DNA from: Burkholderiales bacterium
GTDB lineage: Bacteria > Pseudomonadota > Gammaproteobacteria > Burkholderiales > Burkholderiaceae
Assembly (NCBI GenBank): GCA_026225235.1
Contig: JAMFSK010000095.1
Coordinates: 1-64,000, forward strand
Direction: 5' to 3'
Length of the DNA: 64,000 nucleotides
The notes below the pieces were generated by a model, which did not search any database, was not told the origin of the DNA, and was given only the letters and a program-made list of their open reading frames with translations. Made by a program: the position numbers and the translations under genes. How positions within the stretch are numbered: position 1 is the stretch's first letter; the number at the start of each line of letters is the position of its first letter. Below are positions 27,109 through 35,934 of this stretch, one piece after another.

Positions 27109-27255
27109 TCGGCGGCCCAACGCCACGTCTATCGGGAGAAATCGCGAGATGCAATCGTCGGTAAGCAAACGCCGCCGTAACAGAGGGCTTCGCAGATTCA
27201 GCGGCACGGCGAGCGGCTATAATCGCGCTCGAACATGGCCAGGGACGTTCCACTC

Positions 27256-27711
27256 GTGAAAAAGATTGCTGCCTTTGCGCTCGCTGTACTCGTACTCGCC
27301 GGTTGCTCGTCCTCCGAAAAGCAGGTGGACCCGGCTCAGGAATTCATCCGTGACGAATCGAGCCTCGCCCTCGCTCAACGCCATGCGACGGTCTATTGTC
27401 AGCAAGCCGATTGCGACGCCGAGTGGGCACTAACGAAGCGCTATATCGAGCAGTATTCCGACACGCCTGTGACGCAGGCGGACGCATTCGACATCAGCAC
27501 CGAAGTGCCCCGTAGTACGGGTAGTCCCGCGTATTCGGCGACTCGTGTTCCGCGAGCTGCGGGTGCCACGCTAACCCTCTTTGCTCAGTGCCCGGGAATG
27601 TATGGCACCGACAACGCAAAGGGTTCGGACTATGATAGTTGCGCCACGAAAATCATCAAGACCCAGAACGGGTATGCGGCATATCTCAGGGCCCACGCGT
27701 CGGGTCAATAG
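27256..27711 (+). CDS. small lipoprotein of unknown function
   Basis: About 151 residues if translation begins at GTG 27256 (preceded by AGGGA); ATG 27235 is in frame and adds seven residues. The signal peptide KKIAAFALAVLVLAGC ends in a lipobox, and the mature part begins CSSSEKQVDP. Four further Cys residues (CQQADC, QCPGMYG, DSC) suggest disulphides. No domain recognised, although the YIEQYSDTPVTQADAFDIST region looks folded. Confidence 0.8.
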   Translation: MKKIAAFALAVLVLAGCSSSEKQVDPAQEFIRDESSLALAQRHATVYCQQADCDAEWALTKRYIEQYSDTPVTQADAFDISTEVPRSTGSPAYSATRVPRAAGATLTLFAQCPGMYGTDNAKGSDYDSCATKIIKTQNGYAAYLRAHASGQ

Positions 27712-27845
27712 CGCATCGCCCGGATCTTTCGTGTTTCCGATGGGAAGAACAGGATGGTTGATGGCCCGACGTTAATCCGGCGCGGCCAAACTCGGTTTAC
27801 CGCACCGATGGGACCGGCTATCTATCCTGTCACGCCGTGAGCGAC

Positions 27846-28451
27846 ATGACTGTTATCAAGCAAATCCCTCTGGACGCCCTGTTGCGTGACATCCGGGCCT
27901 GCACGATATGCGCGCCCATGCTGCCGCATGCGCCCCGGCCGGTGCTCGCGGCGTCAGAACGCTCGCGGATTCTGATCATCGGTCAGGCGCCCGGCGCACG
28001 CGTGCATGCCTCTGGCATTCCGTGGAGCGATGCGAGCGGTGCCCGCCTGCGGAATTGGCTTGGCGTCGACGATGCGACGTTTTACGACGAAGAAAAATTT
28101 GCGCTTGTGCCGATGGGTTTTTGCTTCCCGGGCCGTGGTGCAAGTGGCGACTTGCCGCCACGACCCGAGTGCGCCGCACACTGGCACGGGGATTTGCTGG
28201 CGCAAATGCGCTCAGTCCGGCTCACGTTGCTGATCGGACAGTATGCGCAGCGATTTGAACTCGGCGCGGCATTCGGCAAGACATTGACCGATACCCTCCT
28301 GCGCTGGCGAGACTTCAGCCCGAAGATTATTCCGTTGCCCCATCCGTCACCGCGCAACATCGCGTGGTTCAAGCGCAATCCGTGGTTTGAAGCTGATGTG
28401 CTACCGACACTGCGTGAACGTGTCGCGCAGGAGTTGTCGGCTCCTGCGTAG
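27846..28451 (+). CDS. uracil-DNA glycosylase-superfamily protein
   Basis: About 201 residues. Motif A is LIIGQAPGARVHASGIPW followed by SDASGARLRNWLG, and motif B is PLPHPSPRNIAWFKRNPWF. These are the active-site loops of the UDG superfamily. An N-terminal pair CTICAPM is present, but not the four Cys of the Fe-S families. It may remove uracil from DNA; the activity is not provable from motifs. ATG 27846 is used, although a GTG three codons earlier is possible. Confidence 0.85.
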   Translation: MTVIKQIPLDALLRDIRACTICAPMLPHAPRPVLAASERSRILIIGQAPGARVHASGIPWSDASGARLRNWLGVDDATFYDEEKFALVPMGFCFPGRGASGDLPPRPECAAHWHGDLLAQMRSVRLTLLIGQYAQRFELGAAFGKTLTDTLLRWRDFSPKIIPLPHPSPRNIAWFKRNPWFEADVLPTLRERVAQELSAPA

Positions 28452-28490
28452 CGTAGCGTACCGAAGCGTCGCGGTTAAAAACGTCCAACG

Positions 28491-29450
28491 TTATTTATCT
28501 TTCGACTGACTGACCATACCCGTGTATTTGGCCAGATTCGTTTCGACATCGGGGTTTTTCTGCAACCCGAGTTCCATCAGTTTCTTGATATCGCGCTGTG
28601 CCGCCGGTCGCTGAACCGAGGCAATGAACGAGGTCCACTCCGCACCGAGTTCCTGATCGGAAGGCAGGCTCGAGGCATTGACGATGTGCTTGATATCCGC
28701 AATGGATTGTTTATCGAAAGTGGCAATCCGGCGCGCCAACGTGTCCACGAACTTGTCGAGTTGAGCATCCGGCAGTGCCCGATTGACATAGCCATAGCGC
28801 TCGGCAATATCACCGTTTATGTCATTGCCGCTTAGCAGAATTTCCAGGGCTCTGCCTCGGCCCACTAAACGCGGAAGGCGTGACATCGGGCCGCCGCCCG
28901 GCGTGAAGCCGGCGCCGATTTCGAACTGCGAGAGCACCGCTTTTTCGCGGCTGGCGAAACGCATATCGCAGGCGAGAGAGAGTTCGCTGCCCACGCCGGT
29001 AGCCCGGCCGCGTATCTTGACAATCGTCACCACGGGAGACCGGCTCAGGCGGACCAACATGTCGGGCAGGGGGGGCAGGCCGGTAGGGCCGGGGGGCAAG
29101 CTCGTAGTGGCTTCGAGCGGAGGCACGAAGTCGTAGTGAGTCAGAAAAAATCCGGGTACAGCACTGTCGAATACGACGACCTTAAGCTGTGGATCGCTCT
29201 CTATCTGAGTGACGACGCTATTGAGCATCGGGATGGATTCCGGGCCGAATATATTGAACGGAGGATGGTCAATGGTGACGCGCCAATAAGCCGGACTAAC
29301 GCGTGTGATCTTGAACTCTTGATTCGTACCGTTTTCCGATGGCGCCACTTGACCTGTTGCAGCGTCTGCCTGTTGAGCCACCGCGTTGGTAATGCCACAG
29401 ACAAGTAACCCAAAAGCCGCCAGCACCGCTATCAATCGTGTTGATTTCAC
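28491..29450 (-). CDS. exported enoyl-CoA hydratase/isomerase-family protein
   Basis: About 319 residues from GTG 29450, with GGAG 8 bases ahead. The first 26 residues form a signal peptide (RLIAVLAAFGLLVCGITNAVAQ). A crotonase domain follows, with the oxyanion-hole and hexamer signature region around VKIRGRATGVGSELSLACDMRFAS, then FEIGAGFTPGGGPMSRLPRLVG. The usual catalytic Glu positions are hard to assign. Crotonases act in the cytoplasm on CoA esters, so an export signal is unexpected. Flanked by a UDG gene (convergent) and a TetR gene. Confidence 0.85.
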   Translation of the reverse strand: MKSTRLIAVLAAFGLLVCGITNAVAQQADAATGQVAPSENGTNQEFKITRVSPAYWRVTIDHPPFNIFGPESIPMLNSVVTQIESDPQLKVVVFDSAVPGFFLTHYDFVPPLEATTSLPPGPTGLPPLPDMLVRLSRSPVVTIVKIRGRATGVGSELSLACDMRFASREKAVLSQFEIGAGFTPGGGPMSRLPRLVGRGRALEILLSGNDINGDIAERYGYVNRALPDAQLDKFVDTLARRIATFDKQSIADIKHIVNASSLPSDQELGAEWTSFIASVQRPAAQRDIKKLMELGLQKNPDVETNLAKYTGMVSQSKDK

Positions 29451-29652
29451 AATGCACGCTCCCACTCTCTTTTAAACGGAAGATTGTGTCCGGATAGGAT
29501 TACCAGGCAGACGTAACCCTGTTCAGCGAGAGCGATATCCAGGCGTCCAACTCACGCTATGTAGGAAGACTACACAATGAAAGTTGGACCGTCGACGATG
29601 CATTGGTATTAGTTTTTAATCCGTTTGGTCCTGCGAGGCAATGCTTGGACAA

Positions 29653-30231
29653 TCACTTTTGTGGCCGTGATCCGAGTAACAGAATATCCACTAACCGCTT
29701 CGCACTGTCCTGCCAGTCGGGGGACGACGCGACATTTGAAACGCCGACGAGCGCGCGAAAGAGATCCAATGGATCGAGGTCGGAGCGGATGTCGCCGTTG
29801 GCGATCGCGCGGGTAACCAGCGAGTGGATGGCGTCCTTGATCTGGGCGCCGGACGATTCAAACAATTTCGTCGATCCGCCGATGATCGAATTCAACGCCG
29901 GCGCGATGATCTTCTTCGTGGCAATGTAGTCCACGAACAGCAGCATCCAGGACCGTAACGCATGGATCGCCGACAGCGAGTCGGACAGCCTTCGCTCTTC
30001 CTCGGCAAGCTTCGCCACCTCGGCACGGTAGACACTCTCGAGTAGCGCGTCGCGCGTAGGAAAATGCCGGTAGAGCGTGCCGGGACCGACGCCCGCCTGG
30101 CGCGCGACATCCTCGAGGCTGATGTCGCTCCCCGCCCGCGTGAACGCCCGTTTTGCTTCCTCGAGGATGCGCTCGCGATTACGGAGCGCGTCGGCTCTGG
30201 GTTTCCGTTCTTTTGGCGTTGAATCGTTCAT
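29653..30231 (-). CDS. TetR-family regulator
   Basis: About 192 residues. The HTH is in NRERILEEAKRAFTRAGSDI and VARQAGVGPGTLYRHFPTRDAL, a standard TetR DNA-binding domain. The C-terminal ligand domain ends in DILLLGSRPQK, an ending often seen in the TetR_C_7/SbtR-like group. ATG 30231 follows AAGGTG. Divergent from an SDR gene with repeated CTCCGTTTA motifs between, so it probably represses that gene and itself. Confidence 0.9.
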   Translation of the reverse strand: MNDSTPKERKPRADALRNRERILEEAKRAFTRAGSDISLEDVARQAGVGPGTLYRHFPTRDALLESVYRAEVAKLAEEERRLSDSLSAIHALRSWMLLFVDYIATKKIIAPALNSIIGGSTKLFESSGAQIKDAIHSLVTRAIANGDIRSDLDPLDLFRALVGVSNVASSPDWQDSAKRLVDILLLGSRPQK

Positions 30232-30263
30232 TCGCACCTTGAAAGCTTGCAAGTGGAGGTCGG

Positions 30264-30308
30264 CTCCGTTTAGTATCTGGTAAAGCGGAGGGAAACTCCG
30301 TTTTATCC
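30264..30308. promoter_or_regulatory. putative TetR operator with repeated CTCCGTTT half-sites
   Basis: CTCCGTTTA at 30264-30272 recurs as CTCCGTTTTA at 30296-30305, and CGGAG (30286-30290) mirrors CTCCG (30296-30300) across a 5-base spacer. TAAAGCGGA (30281-30289) is also an imperfect inverse of the first copy. The element fills the gap between the divergent TetR and SDR genes. Confidence 0.55.
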
Positions 30309-30352
30309 CGGACCGGGAATGGCGTCAATTTTATTGTGATGGAGTCGCAAAC

Positions 30353-31330
30353 ATGACTGAGAAATTTGGTGCAACTTCGACAACAGACGACGTACTCTCA
30401 GGCGTCGATCTTCATGGCAAACGAATTCTTGTAACCGGTGTGTCGGCCGGGCTGGGCGTAGAGACGGCGCGGGCACTCGCAGCACGCGGGGCGAATGTTA
30501 TCGGAGCGGCCAGAAATCTGGAAAAAGCAGGGGAGGCGGTGGCCGAAGCACGGCGAGAAGCGGCCACTGCGGGAGGCAGCATCGACCTCGTTTCACTGGA
30601 TCTCGCCAACCTCGCGAGTGTCCGGGCTTGTGCCGACAAGTTGCAAGAGGAAGGCAAACCGATTGACATCATCATCGGGAATGCAGGCGTGATGGCGACG
30701 CCCCTGGGCAAAACGGCAGACGGATTCGAAACGCAGTTCGGTACCAATCACCTGGGCCATTTTGTGCTCATGAATCGCCTGGCCTCGCTGATGCCGTCTG
30801 GCGGTCGAGTGGTCATACTGGCATCGTCGGGGCACCGTTTTGCAAACGTGGACCTCGAGGACCCCGGCTTTGAGCGTACGCCTTACGAGCCGTTCCTTGC
30901 CTATGGGCGCGCCAAGACAGCGAATATCCTTTTTGCGGTTGGGTTCGATCAGCGGCATCGGGGGCGCGGCGTTCGGGCAGCTGCAGTGCATCCAGGCGGA
31001 ATTCGAACGGAGCTGGGCCGTCACATGGATGAAGGCCAACTGGCGGCGCTTGTCGAAAGGATCAACGGTCAGCTTGCATCAGAAGGAAAAGAGCCGTTCA
31101 AGTACAAGACTGTCCCTCAGGGTGCGGCGACTTCGGTATGGGCCGCCGTGGTGGCATCGGCCGAAGACGTTGGAGGTCGGTATTGCGAGAACTGCCATGT
31201 GAGCGAAGTCGTTGCCGACGATATGGTCATTACACCCGTGAGCGAAGGCGTTCGACGCTATGCGCTTGACCCCGCGGGCGCCGACGCGCTCTGGCGCAAG
31301 AGTGAAGAGATGGTGGGCGAATCGTTTTGA
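30353..31330 (+). CDS. SDR-family oxidoreductase
   Basis: About 325 residues. The cofactor motif is ILVTGVSAGLGVETARALA, followed by GNAGVMATPLGKTADGFETQ and the substrate region FGTNHLGHFVLMNRL, as in retinol-dehydrogenase/WW-oxidoreductase-like SDRs. The catalytic Tyr-Lys is YGRAKTANILFAV. GGAG precedes the ATG. The 3' end overlaps the convergent GlxA-type gene by 73 bases. Substrate unknown; controlled in all likelihood by the divergent TetR gene. Confidence 0.92.
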   Translation: MTEKFGATSTTDDVLSGVDLHGKRILVTGVSAGLGVETARALAARGANVIGAARNLEKAGEAVAEARREAATAGGSIDLVSLDLANLASVRACADKLQEEGKPIDIIIGNAGVMATPLGKTADGFETQFGTNHLGHFVLMNRLASLMPSGGRVVILASSGHRFANVDLEDPGFERTPYEPFLAYGRAKTANILFAVGFDQRHRGRGVRAAAVHPGGIRTELGRHMDEGQLAALVERINGQLASEGKEPFKYKTVPQGAATSVWAAVVASAEDVGGRYCENCHVSEVVADDMVITPVSEGVRRYALDPAGADALWRKSEEMVGESF

Positions 31331-32310
31331 CGCGGCATTGCGGGAGCTGACGAACCGTTTTTTCTGCGGAATCGTTGCCGATATTGTTTAGGCGTGACCT
31401 TCAGCCGTCTGGAGAAAGTTGTGCGCATATGGGTGGCACTGTGGAAGCCGCACTTGAACGCGACGGTCTTTAGCGGCGAGTCCGTGTCTTCGAGCAGCTT
31501 TCTCGCCGTGTCGACGCGAACCTGCTCGACAAACGCTGACGGGGTCACCTTTGCATACTTCGCAAACAATCGGGAGAAGGTCCGACGACTCACCGAGACT
31601 GTGCTCGCCAGCTCCTCGATTGAGAGCGCATCGGTGATGTGCTCAGTAACATATCGACGTACTTTACCGATGATCGGATCGTCTTCTTTCCCTGCTCCGG
31701 TGTACGGACTGTACTGAGGCTGACCGCCTCCTTGGTGGATATAGACAAGACGTTCTGCGACGCGCGCTGCCAGCTCATGTCCCCAGTCTTCGGCGACGAG
31801 GGACAGGCACAGATCGATGCCCGTCGTCACGGCCGTCGAGGTAAAGAGGTGGCTGTCACGAGTGGAGATCTGTTCGGGCCGTACATAGGCCTGCGGAATT
31901 CCGTTGGCGAGCCGGTGCGCGTCCGCCCAGTGAGTCGTCACCTCCTTGCGGTCAAGCAACCCTGTTTGTTCAAGCACGCACGGTCCATTGCAGACGGAGC
32001 CGAACCGCGTCGCGTCGCGTGCCCGTTTTTTCAGCCACGTCAGGCAGTCACCCGACGGTTGAGTACCGCGCGATTGCGTTCCCCCTGCGACCAATAGCAG
32101 GTCAAAGCGCATCGTGTGATCCGCAAAGCCGAACGGTACGAAGAGTTGCATCCCGTTCGAGCAGGTCACGGTGCCGGCCCGCGGGGCCACCAGGGAAACC
32201 TCATATTTCTGGTGTTCGCAAAGGAGCGTATTCGCTTCCACAAACACGTCGAGGGGCCCAGCAACATCGAGTGCCTGCACACCATCGAATATAACAATGG
32301 CGACTTTCAT
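31258..32310 (-). CDS. GlxA-family AraC regulator, paralogue A
   Basis: About 350 residues. The N-terminal DJ-1/PfpI domain opens MKVAIVIFDGVQALDVAGPL with the Cys-containing elbow RFGSVCNGPCVLEQTG. The AraC HTHs are VSVSRRTFSRLFAKYAKVTP and LKTVAFKCGFHSATHMRTTF. Compared with the gene at 52336-53361, the HTH part is nearly identical while the ligand domain has diverged. ATG 32310 follows GAAGG; a longer frame to 32436 is discarded. The C-terminal 24 codons overlap the convergent SDR gene. Confidence 0.92.
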   Translation of the reverse strand: MKVAIVIFDGVQALDVAGPLDVFVEANTLLCEHQKYEVSLVAPRAGTVTCSNGMQLFVPFGFADHTMRFDLLLVAGGTQSRGTQPSGDCLTWLKKRARDATRFGSVCNGPCVLEQTGLLDRKEVTTHWADAHRLANGIPQAYVRPEQISTRDSHLFTSTAVTTGIDLCLSLVAEDWGHELAARVAERLVYIHQGGGQPQYSPYTGAGKEDDPIIGKVRRYVTEHITDALSIEELASTVSVSRRTFSRLFAKYAKVTPSAFVEQVRVDTARKLLEDTDSPLKTVAFKCGFHSATHMRTTFSRRLKVTPKQYRQRFRRKNGSSAPAMPRQNDSPTISSLLRQSASAPAGSSA

Positions 32311-32656
32311 GCCGTGACCTTCGTGGATAGTGAGCTGTATTGACGGGCGACGATCCAGCTTACCGCAAAGGGCCAAAAGCAAAGACCCCCCATCCGGAAA
32401 TTGTCTCTTGCGTCTATGGAATAAGACCGGACTCAAGGAGCGCCCGATGGAATCGGCATTCCGGACGCGACGAGGCCTGAAACCTTAACGCAGCGGGGGT
32501 GCTGGCCCAAAACGCACATCAATTGGCCGAGCATGGCGTCATCCACATGTTCCCGCTGCGGTGTCGGCTAACTAGACTTGAAATCACGAATGCGGCTGGC
32601 CTCAAGTGTCATGTAGGCAGGTCGTCTTGCTTGACTATCTACTGGAGAAACGACAA
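32311..32656. other. non-coding gap
   Basis: About 346 bases between the divergent GlxA-type gene and the HMA-like small gene. It must hold the promoters of both, but I see no clear hexamer pair, palindrome or small frame worth reporting. Confidence 0.4.
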
Positions 32657-32857
32657 GTGAAATTCTCGGTGAAACGCGAAATCCGCTCTGACGATATTTC
32701 GACGATCGAACATGCGATGAAGACTGTCGATGCCGACGCAAAGGTCAACGTTGACGTTGACGCAAACATGGTGAACGTTGACTCGTGGTTGATGCCTGAA
32801 GAGTTTCTCGTGGCTTTTATAGACGAAGACTATGACGTGATTATCGTTGAAGCGTAG
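32657..32857 (+). CDS. HMA-like small protein lacking CxxC
   Basis: About 66 residues from GTG 32657, which has GGAG 9 bases ahead. The pattern KFSVKREIRSDDISTIEHAM, then VDADAKVNVDVDANMVNVDS, then LMPEEFLVAFIDEDYDVIIVEA follows the beta-alpha-beta-beta-alpha-beta layout of heavy-metal-associated (Atx1-like) domains. The metal-binding MxCxxC loop is missing, so it probably does not carry copper. It could be a regulator or a stray domain. Located about 150 bases before the sucA-like gene on the same strand. Confidence 0.6.
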   Translation: MKFSVKREIRSDDISTIEHAMKTVDADAKVNVDVDANMVNVDSWLMPEEFLVAFIDEDYDVIIVEA

Positions 32858-33008
32858 ATGGGCGTTTGACGGGGTACGGGGAGGGCGGCCAGGCCCGCTT
32901 TGTCTTCGTGTACCCATGGACGCATTGGGTTGACCAGGGCGGCGTGTGCTGCCTTGGGTAAGGTCGTGGCAGATACCGGGCATGAGCCCGTCTGAGGACA
33001 GAGTCATC

Positions 33009-35834
33009 ATGATGATGCGGAATTTAAGTAGCTCCTTCCTTTTTGGAGGCAATGCTCCTTATGTCGAGGAGCAATACGAGGCATACCTTGCCGACCCGAA
33101 TACGGTGTCGGAAGAGTGGCGCGGGTATTTCGACGCGTTGCAGGGCGTGCCGGCGGTAGATGGATCAGACGCGGGGGATGTCGCGCATGCGGCAGTCGTG
33201 TCCCGGTTCGTCGAGTTGGCGAAGCAGCCGCGAACGGGAGGTCGCTCGGAGAGCGACGTGCTGCGGTTCGCGCGAAAACAAGTCGCTGTGCAGGCCTTGA
33301 TTTCGGCCTATCGCATGGTCGGCACACGTACCGCGCATCTAGATCCGTTGAGCTGGACCGCTCCGGTACCAGTGCCTGAATTAAACCCGAGCTACTACGA
33401 TCTGTCTCAAGCGGACATGAACACGAAGTTCAGTATGTCGGGCACTTATTTTTCGGACGAAGACGCAACACTCGGTGGTTTGGTGCAGGCATTGACAGAG
33501 ACCTATTGCGGCACGTTGGGCGCTGAGTTCATGCATTTGGCGGATCCGGATCAGCGCAGCTGGTGGCAGATGCGTCTCGAATCGTCGCGTTCAAAAGCGA
33601 CCTTGGATACCGGTGACAAGCTGCACATCCTCGAACGGCTGACGGCCGCCGAAGGCCTCGAGAAATACCTGCATGCTCGCTATGTCGGCCAGAAACGCTT
33701 TTCGCTTGAGGGGGGTGAGTCGCTCATCGTCCTCCTGGATGAGTTGGTGGCGTACGGTGCCACGAAGGGAATCAAGAGCTCTATTCTGGGCATGGCGCAT
33801 CGAGGACGTTTGAATGTTCTCGTCAATATTGTCGGGAAGCCACCGGCTGCCTTGTTCGACGAATTCGACGGGAAAACCGCGAATCTTCTTCCTGCAGGTG
33901 ACGTCAAATATCACAAAGGCTTCACCGGCTTGCTCCCGACGGCAACCGGGCCGGCAGAAGTGACACTTGCATTCAACCCCTCGCACCTTGAGATCGTCAA
34001 TCCGGTTGTGCAAGGTATTGCCCGTGCGCGCGCTGAAGTATTGGGGCAAGGTGTGGGCGCAGTCTTGCCAGTGGAGATTCACGGCGACGCGGCGATTTCA
34101 GGGCAAGGTATTGTGATGGAGACAATGAGCCTTTCAAGCACCCGGGGCTACGGTACTGGCGGGACGGTGCATGTTGTCGTGAACAACCAGGTGGGCTTCA
34201 CCACGTCTGACCCGAGAGATGTGCGGTCATCGTTCTATTGCACCGACATCGCGAAGATGATCGAGGCACCCATCCTGCATGTGAACGGTGACGACCCTGA
34301 GGCGGTGATTGCCGCTACGCGCCTGGCAATTGATTTTCGTTGGACGTTCAAGAAGAGCGTTGTTATCGAGCTGGTTTGCTTCCGCCGCCATGGTCATCAG
34401 GAACAGGACACGCCGAACATCACGCAACCGATGATGTATCGCTCCATTGCGGGCCACCCCGGTGTACGTACGCTGTATGCAAAGAAACTCGTGGACGAGC
34501 GGCTCGTCGTGGCGGAAGACGTGGAGAAATATGTCCGAGACTACCGTGAGCGACTTGACGCTGCGCAAACCGCCGAGGCGAAGAAACCAGTCGACCACGC
34601 GAGCGAGGAAGTGAGCTGGCCCGAACTGCTCGATGGAAACGTTGGCCGTATCCACTACACGCCGCCTCTGCCCGACCTCGTTCAAAAACTCGCACTCAAG
34701 ATCGCGAGCGTTCCCGAGCAATACTCGCTGCATCCGCTCGTGGGAAAGGTCATGGCCGCGCGCCACGAGATGGCAGAGGGCAAGCGCCCCATTGACTGGG
34801 GGATGGGCGAGCACTTGGCCTTCGCTTCTCTTCTTTCTGCCGGTATCGACGTGCGCCTGAGCGGGCAAGATAGTGAGCGCGGTACATTCAGCCATCGTCA
34901 CGCGGTGCTCCACGATCAGAATCGATCGATTCGGGGAGAGGGCACGTACATTCCACTCGAAAATGTGTCGGACAGCCAGGGGCGATTTTCAGTGACCAAC
35001 TCGATTCTGTCCGAGTCCGCGGTTCTGGCCTTCGAGTATGGATACTCTGTGGTTCGACAAAACTCACTCGTTTTGTGGGAAGCGCAGTACGGCGACTTCG
35101 CGAACGGAGCGCAGGTGGTGATCGACAACTTTCTGTCCGCAGGCGCTGCAAAGTGGGGTCAACATAGTGGTGTCACGATGCTGCTTCCGCACGGTCAGGA
35201 CGGGCAAGGTCCGGAGCATGCGTCTGCTCGCCTTGAGCGCTACCTGCAACTTTGTGCGCAGGAAAACATGCGGGTTTGTCAGCCTACGACACCGGCTCAG
35301 ATTTTCCATCTCTTGCGCATGCAGGCAATGCTCCGCGATCGCGTGCCACTCATTGTGATGACGCCCAAGTCACTGCTGCGCCACCCGGAAGCGATCAGCA
35401 GCCTCGAGGATCTTACCCAAGGCCGATTCAACGAAATTCTTGCAGAATCGCCTATGCAGGACGAGGCGTCCAAGGTCGAGCGCGTCATCTTGTGTTCGGG
35501 TAAGATCTACTTCGAACTTCTGGAGCGTCGGCGCAAGGCCAAAAAGGACACGATCGCGTTGATTCGCGTTGAGCAGTTGTATCCGTTCCCTGCGTCGCAG
35601 ATTCGTTCAGAGCTCGAGCGCTATCCGAATCTGAAACAGGTCGTCTGGTGTCAGGAAGAATCAAAAAACCAGGGTTCGTGGAATTTTGTATTCGAGCAGT
35701 TGATGGAAATTGTCGAGGCGCCTGCAACGCTTCGCTACGTCGGACCTGAGGCCGCCGCATCGACGGCGCCAGGCTATGCATCGATGCATGTCGCACGTCA
35801 GGAGCGTTTCCTGCATACGGCTATTGACGAGTAA
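33009..35834 (+). CDS. sucA: 2-oxoglutarate dehydrogenase E1 (stand-alone paralogue)
   Basis: About 941 residues, full length for SucA. Family marks run throughout: the N-terminal YVEEQYEAYLADPNTVSEEW, the substrate region GMAHRGRLNVLVNIVGKP, the ThDP motif GDAAISGQG ending at VVVNNQVGFTT, and the C-terminal GPEHASARLERYLQLCAQ. It should decarboxylate 2-oxoglutarate with ThDP and succinylate a lipoyl E2. Two differences stand out: GHQEQDTP instead of the usual GHNE, and SERGTFSHRHAV instead of GRGTFFHRHAV. No sucB or lpd gene follows; a DJ-1-type gene is convergent. Confidence 0.93.
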   Translation: MMMRNLSSSFLFGGNAPYVEEQYEAYLADPNTVSEEWRGYFDALQGVPAVDGSDAGDVAHAAVVSRFVELAKQPRTGGRSESDVLRFARKQVAVQALISAYRMVGTRTAHLDPLSWTAPVPVPELNPSYYDLSQADMNTKFSMSGTYFSDEDATLGGLVQALTETYCGTLGAEFMHLADPDQRSWWQMRLESSRSKATLDTGDKLHILERLTAAEGLEKYLHARYVGQKRFSLEGGESLIVLLDELVAYGATKGIKSSILGMAHRGRLNVLVNIVGKPPAALFDEFDGKTANLLPAGDVKYHKGFTGLLPTATGPAEVTLAFNPSHLEIVNPVVQGIARARAEVLGQGVGAVLPVEIHGDAAISGQGIVMETMSLSSTRGYGTGGTVHVVVNNQVGFTTSDPRDVRSSFYCTDIAKMIEAPILHVNGDDPEAVIAATRLAIDFRWTFKKSVVIELVCFRRHGHQEQDTPNITQPMMYRSIAGHPGVRTLYAKKLVDERLVVAEDVEKYVRDYRERLDAAQTAEAKKPVDHASEEVSWPELLDGNVGRIHYTPPLPDLVQKLALKIASVPEQYSLHPLVGKVMAARHEMAEGKRPIDWGMGEHLAFASLLSAGIDVRLSGQDSERGTFSHRHAVLHDQNRSIRGEGTYIPLENVSDSQGRFSVTNSILSESAVLAFEYGYSVVRQNSLVLWEAQYGDFANGAQVVIDNFLSAGAAKWGQHSGVTMLLPHGQDGQGPEHASARLERYLQLCAQENMRVCQPTTPAQIFHLLRMQAMLRDRVPLIVMTPKSLLRHPEAISSLEDLTQGRFNEILAESPMQDEASKVERVILCSGKIYFELLERRRKAKKDTIALIRVEQLYPFPASQIRSELERYPNLKQVVWCQEESKNQGSWNFVFEQLMEIVEAPATLRYVGPEAAASTAPGYASMHVARQERFLHTAIDE

Positions 35835-35901
35835 GGAGGCAACGAGGGCGAGTCGGCGACGACGTTGCTGATTCGCCGCCTTCGGCGATCTTGATCCCAA
35901 T

Positions 35902-35924
35902 GCGGGCACGAATCCAATGCCCGC
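35902..35924. terminator. hairpin between convergent sucA-like and DJ-1 genes
   Basis: GCGGGCA (35902-35908) pairs with TGCCCGC (35918-35924) over a 9-base loop, in the 100-base gap between two genes that end towards each other. There is no T-run, so termination is inferred from position. Confidence 0.4.
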
Positions 35925-35934
35925 GCCTGGGGTG

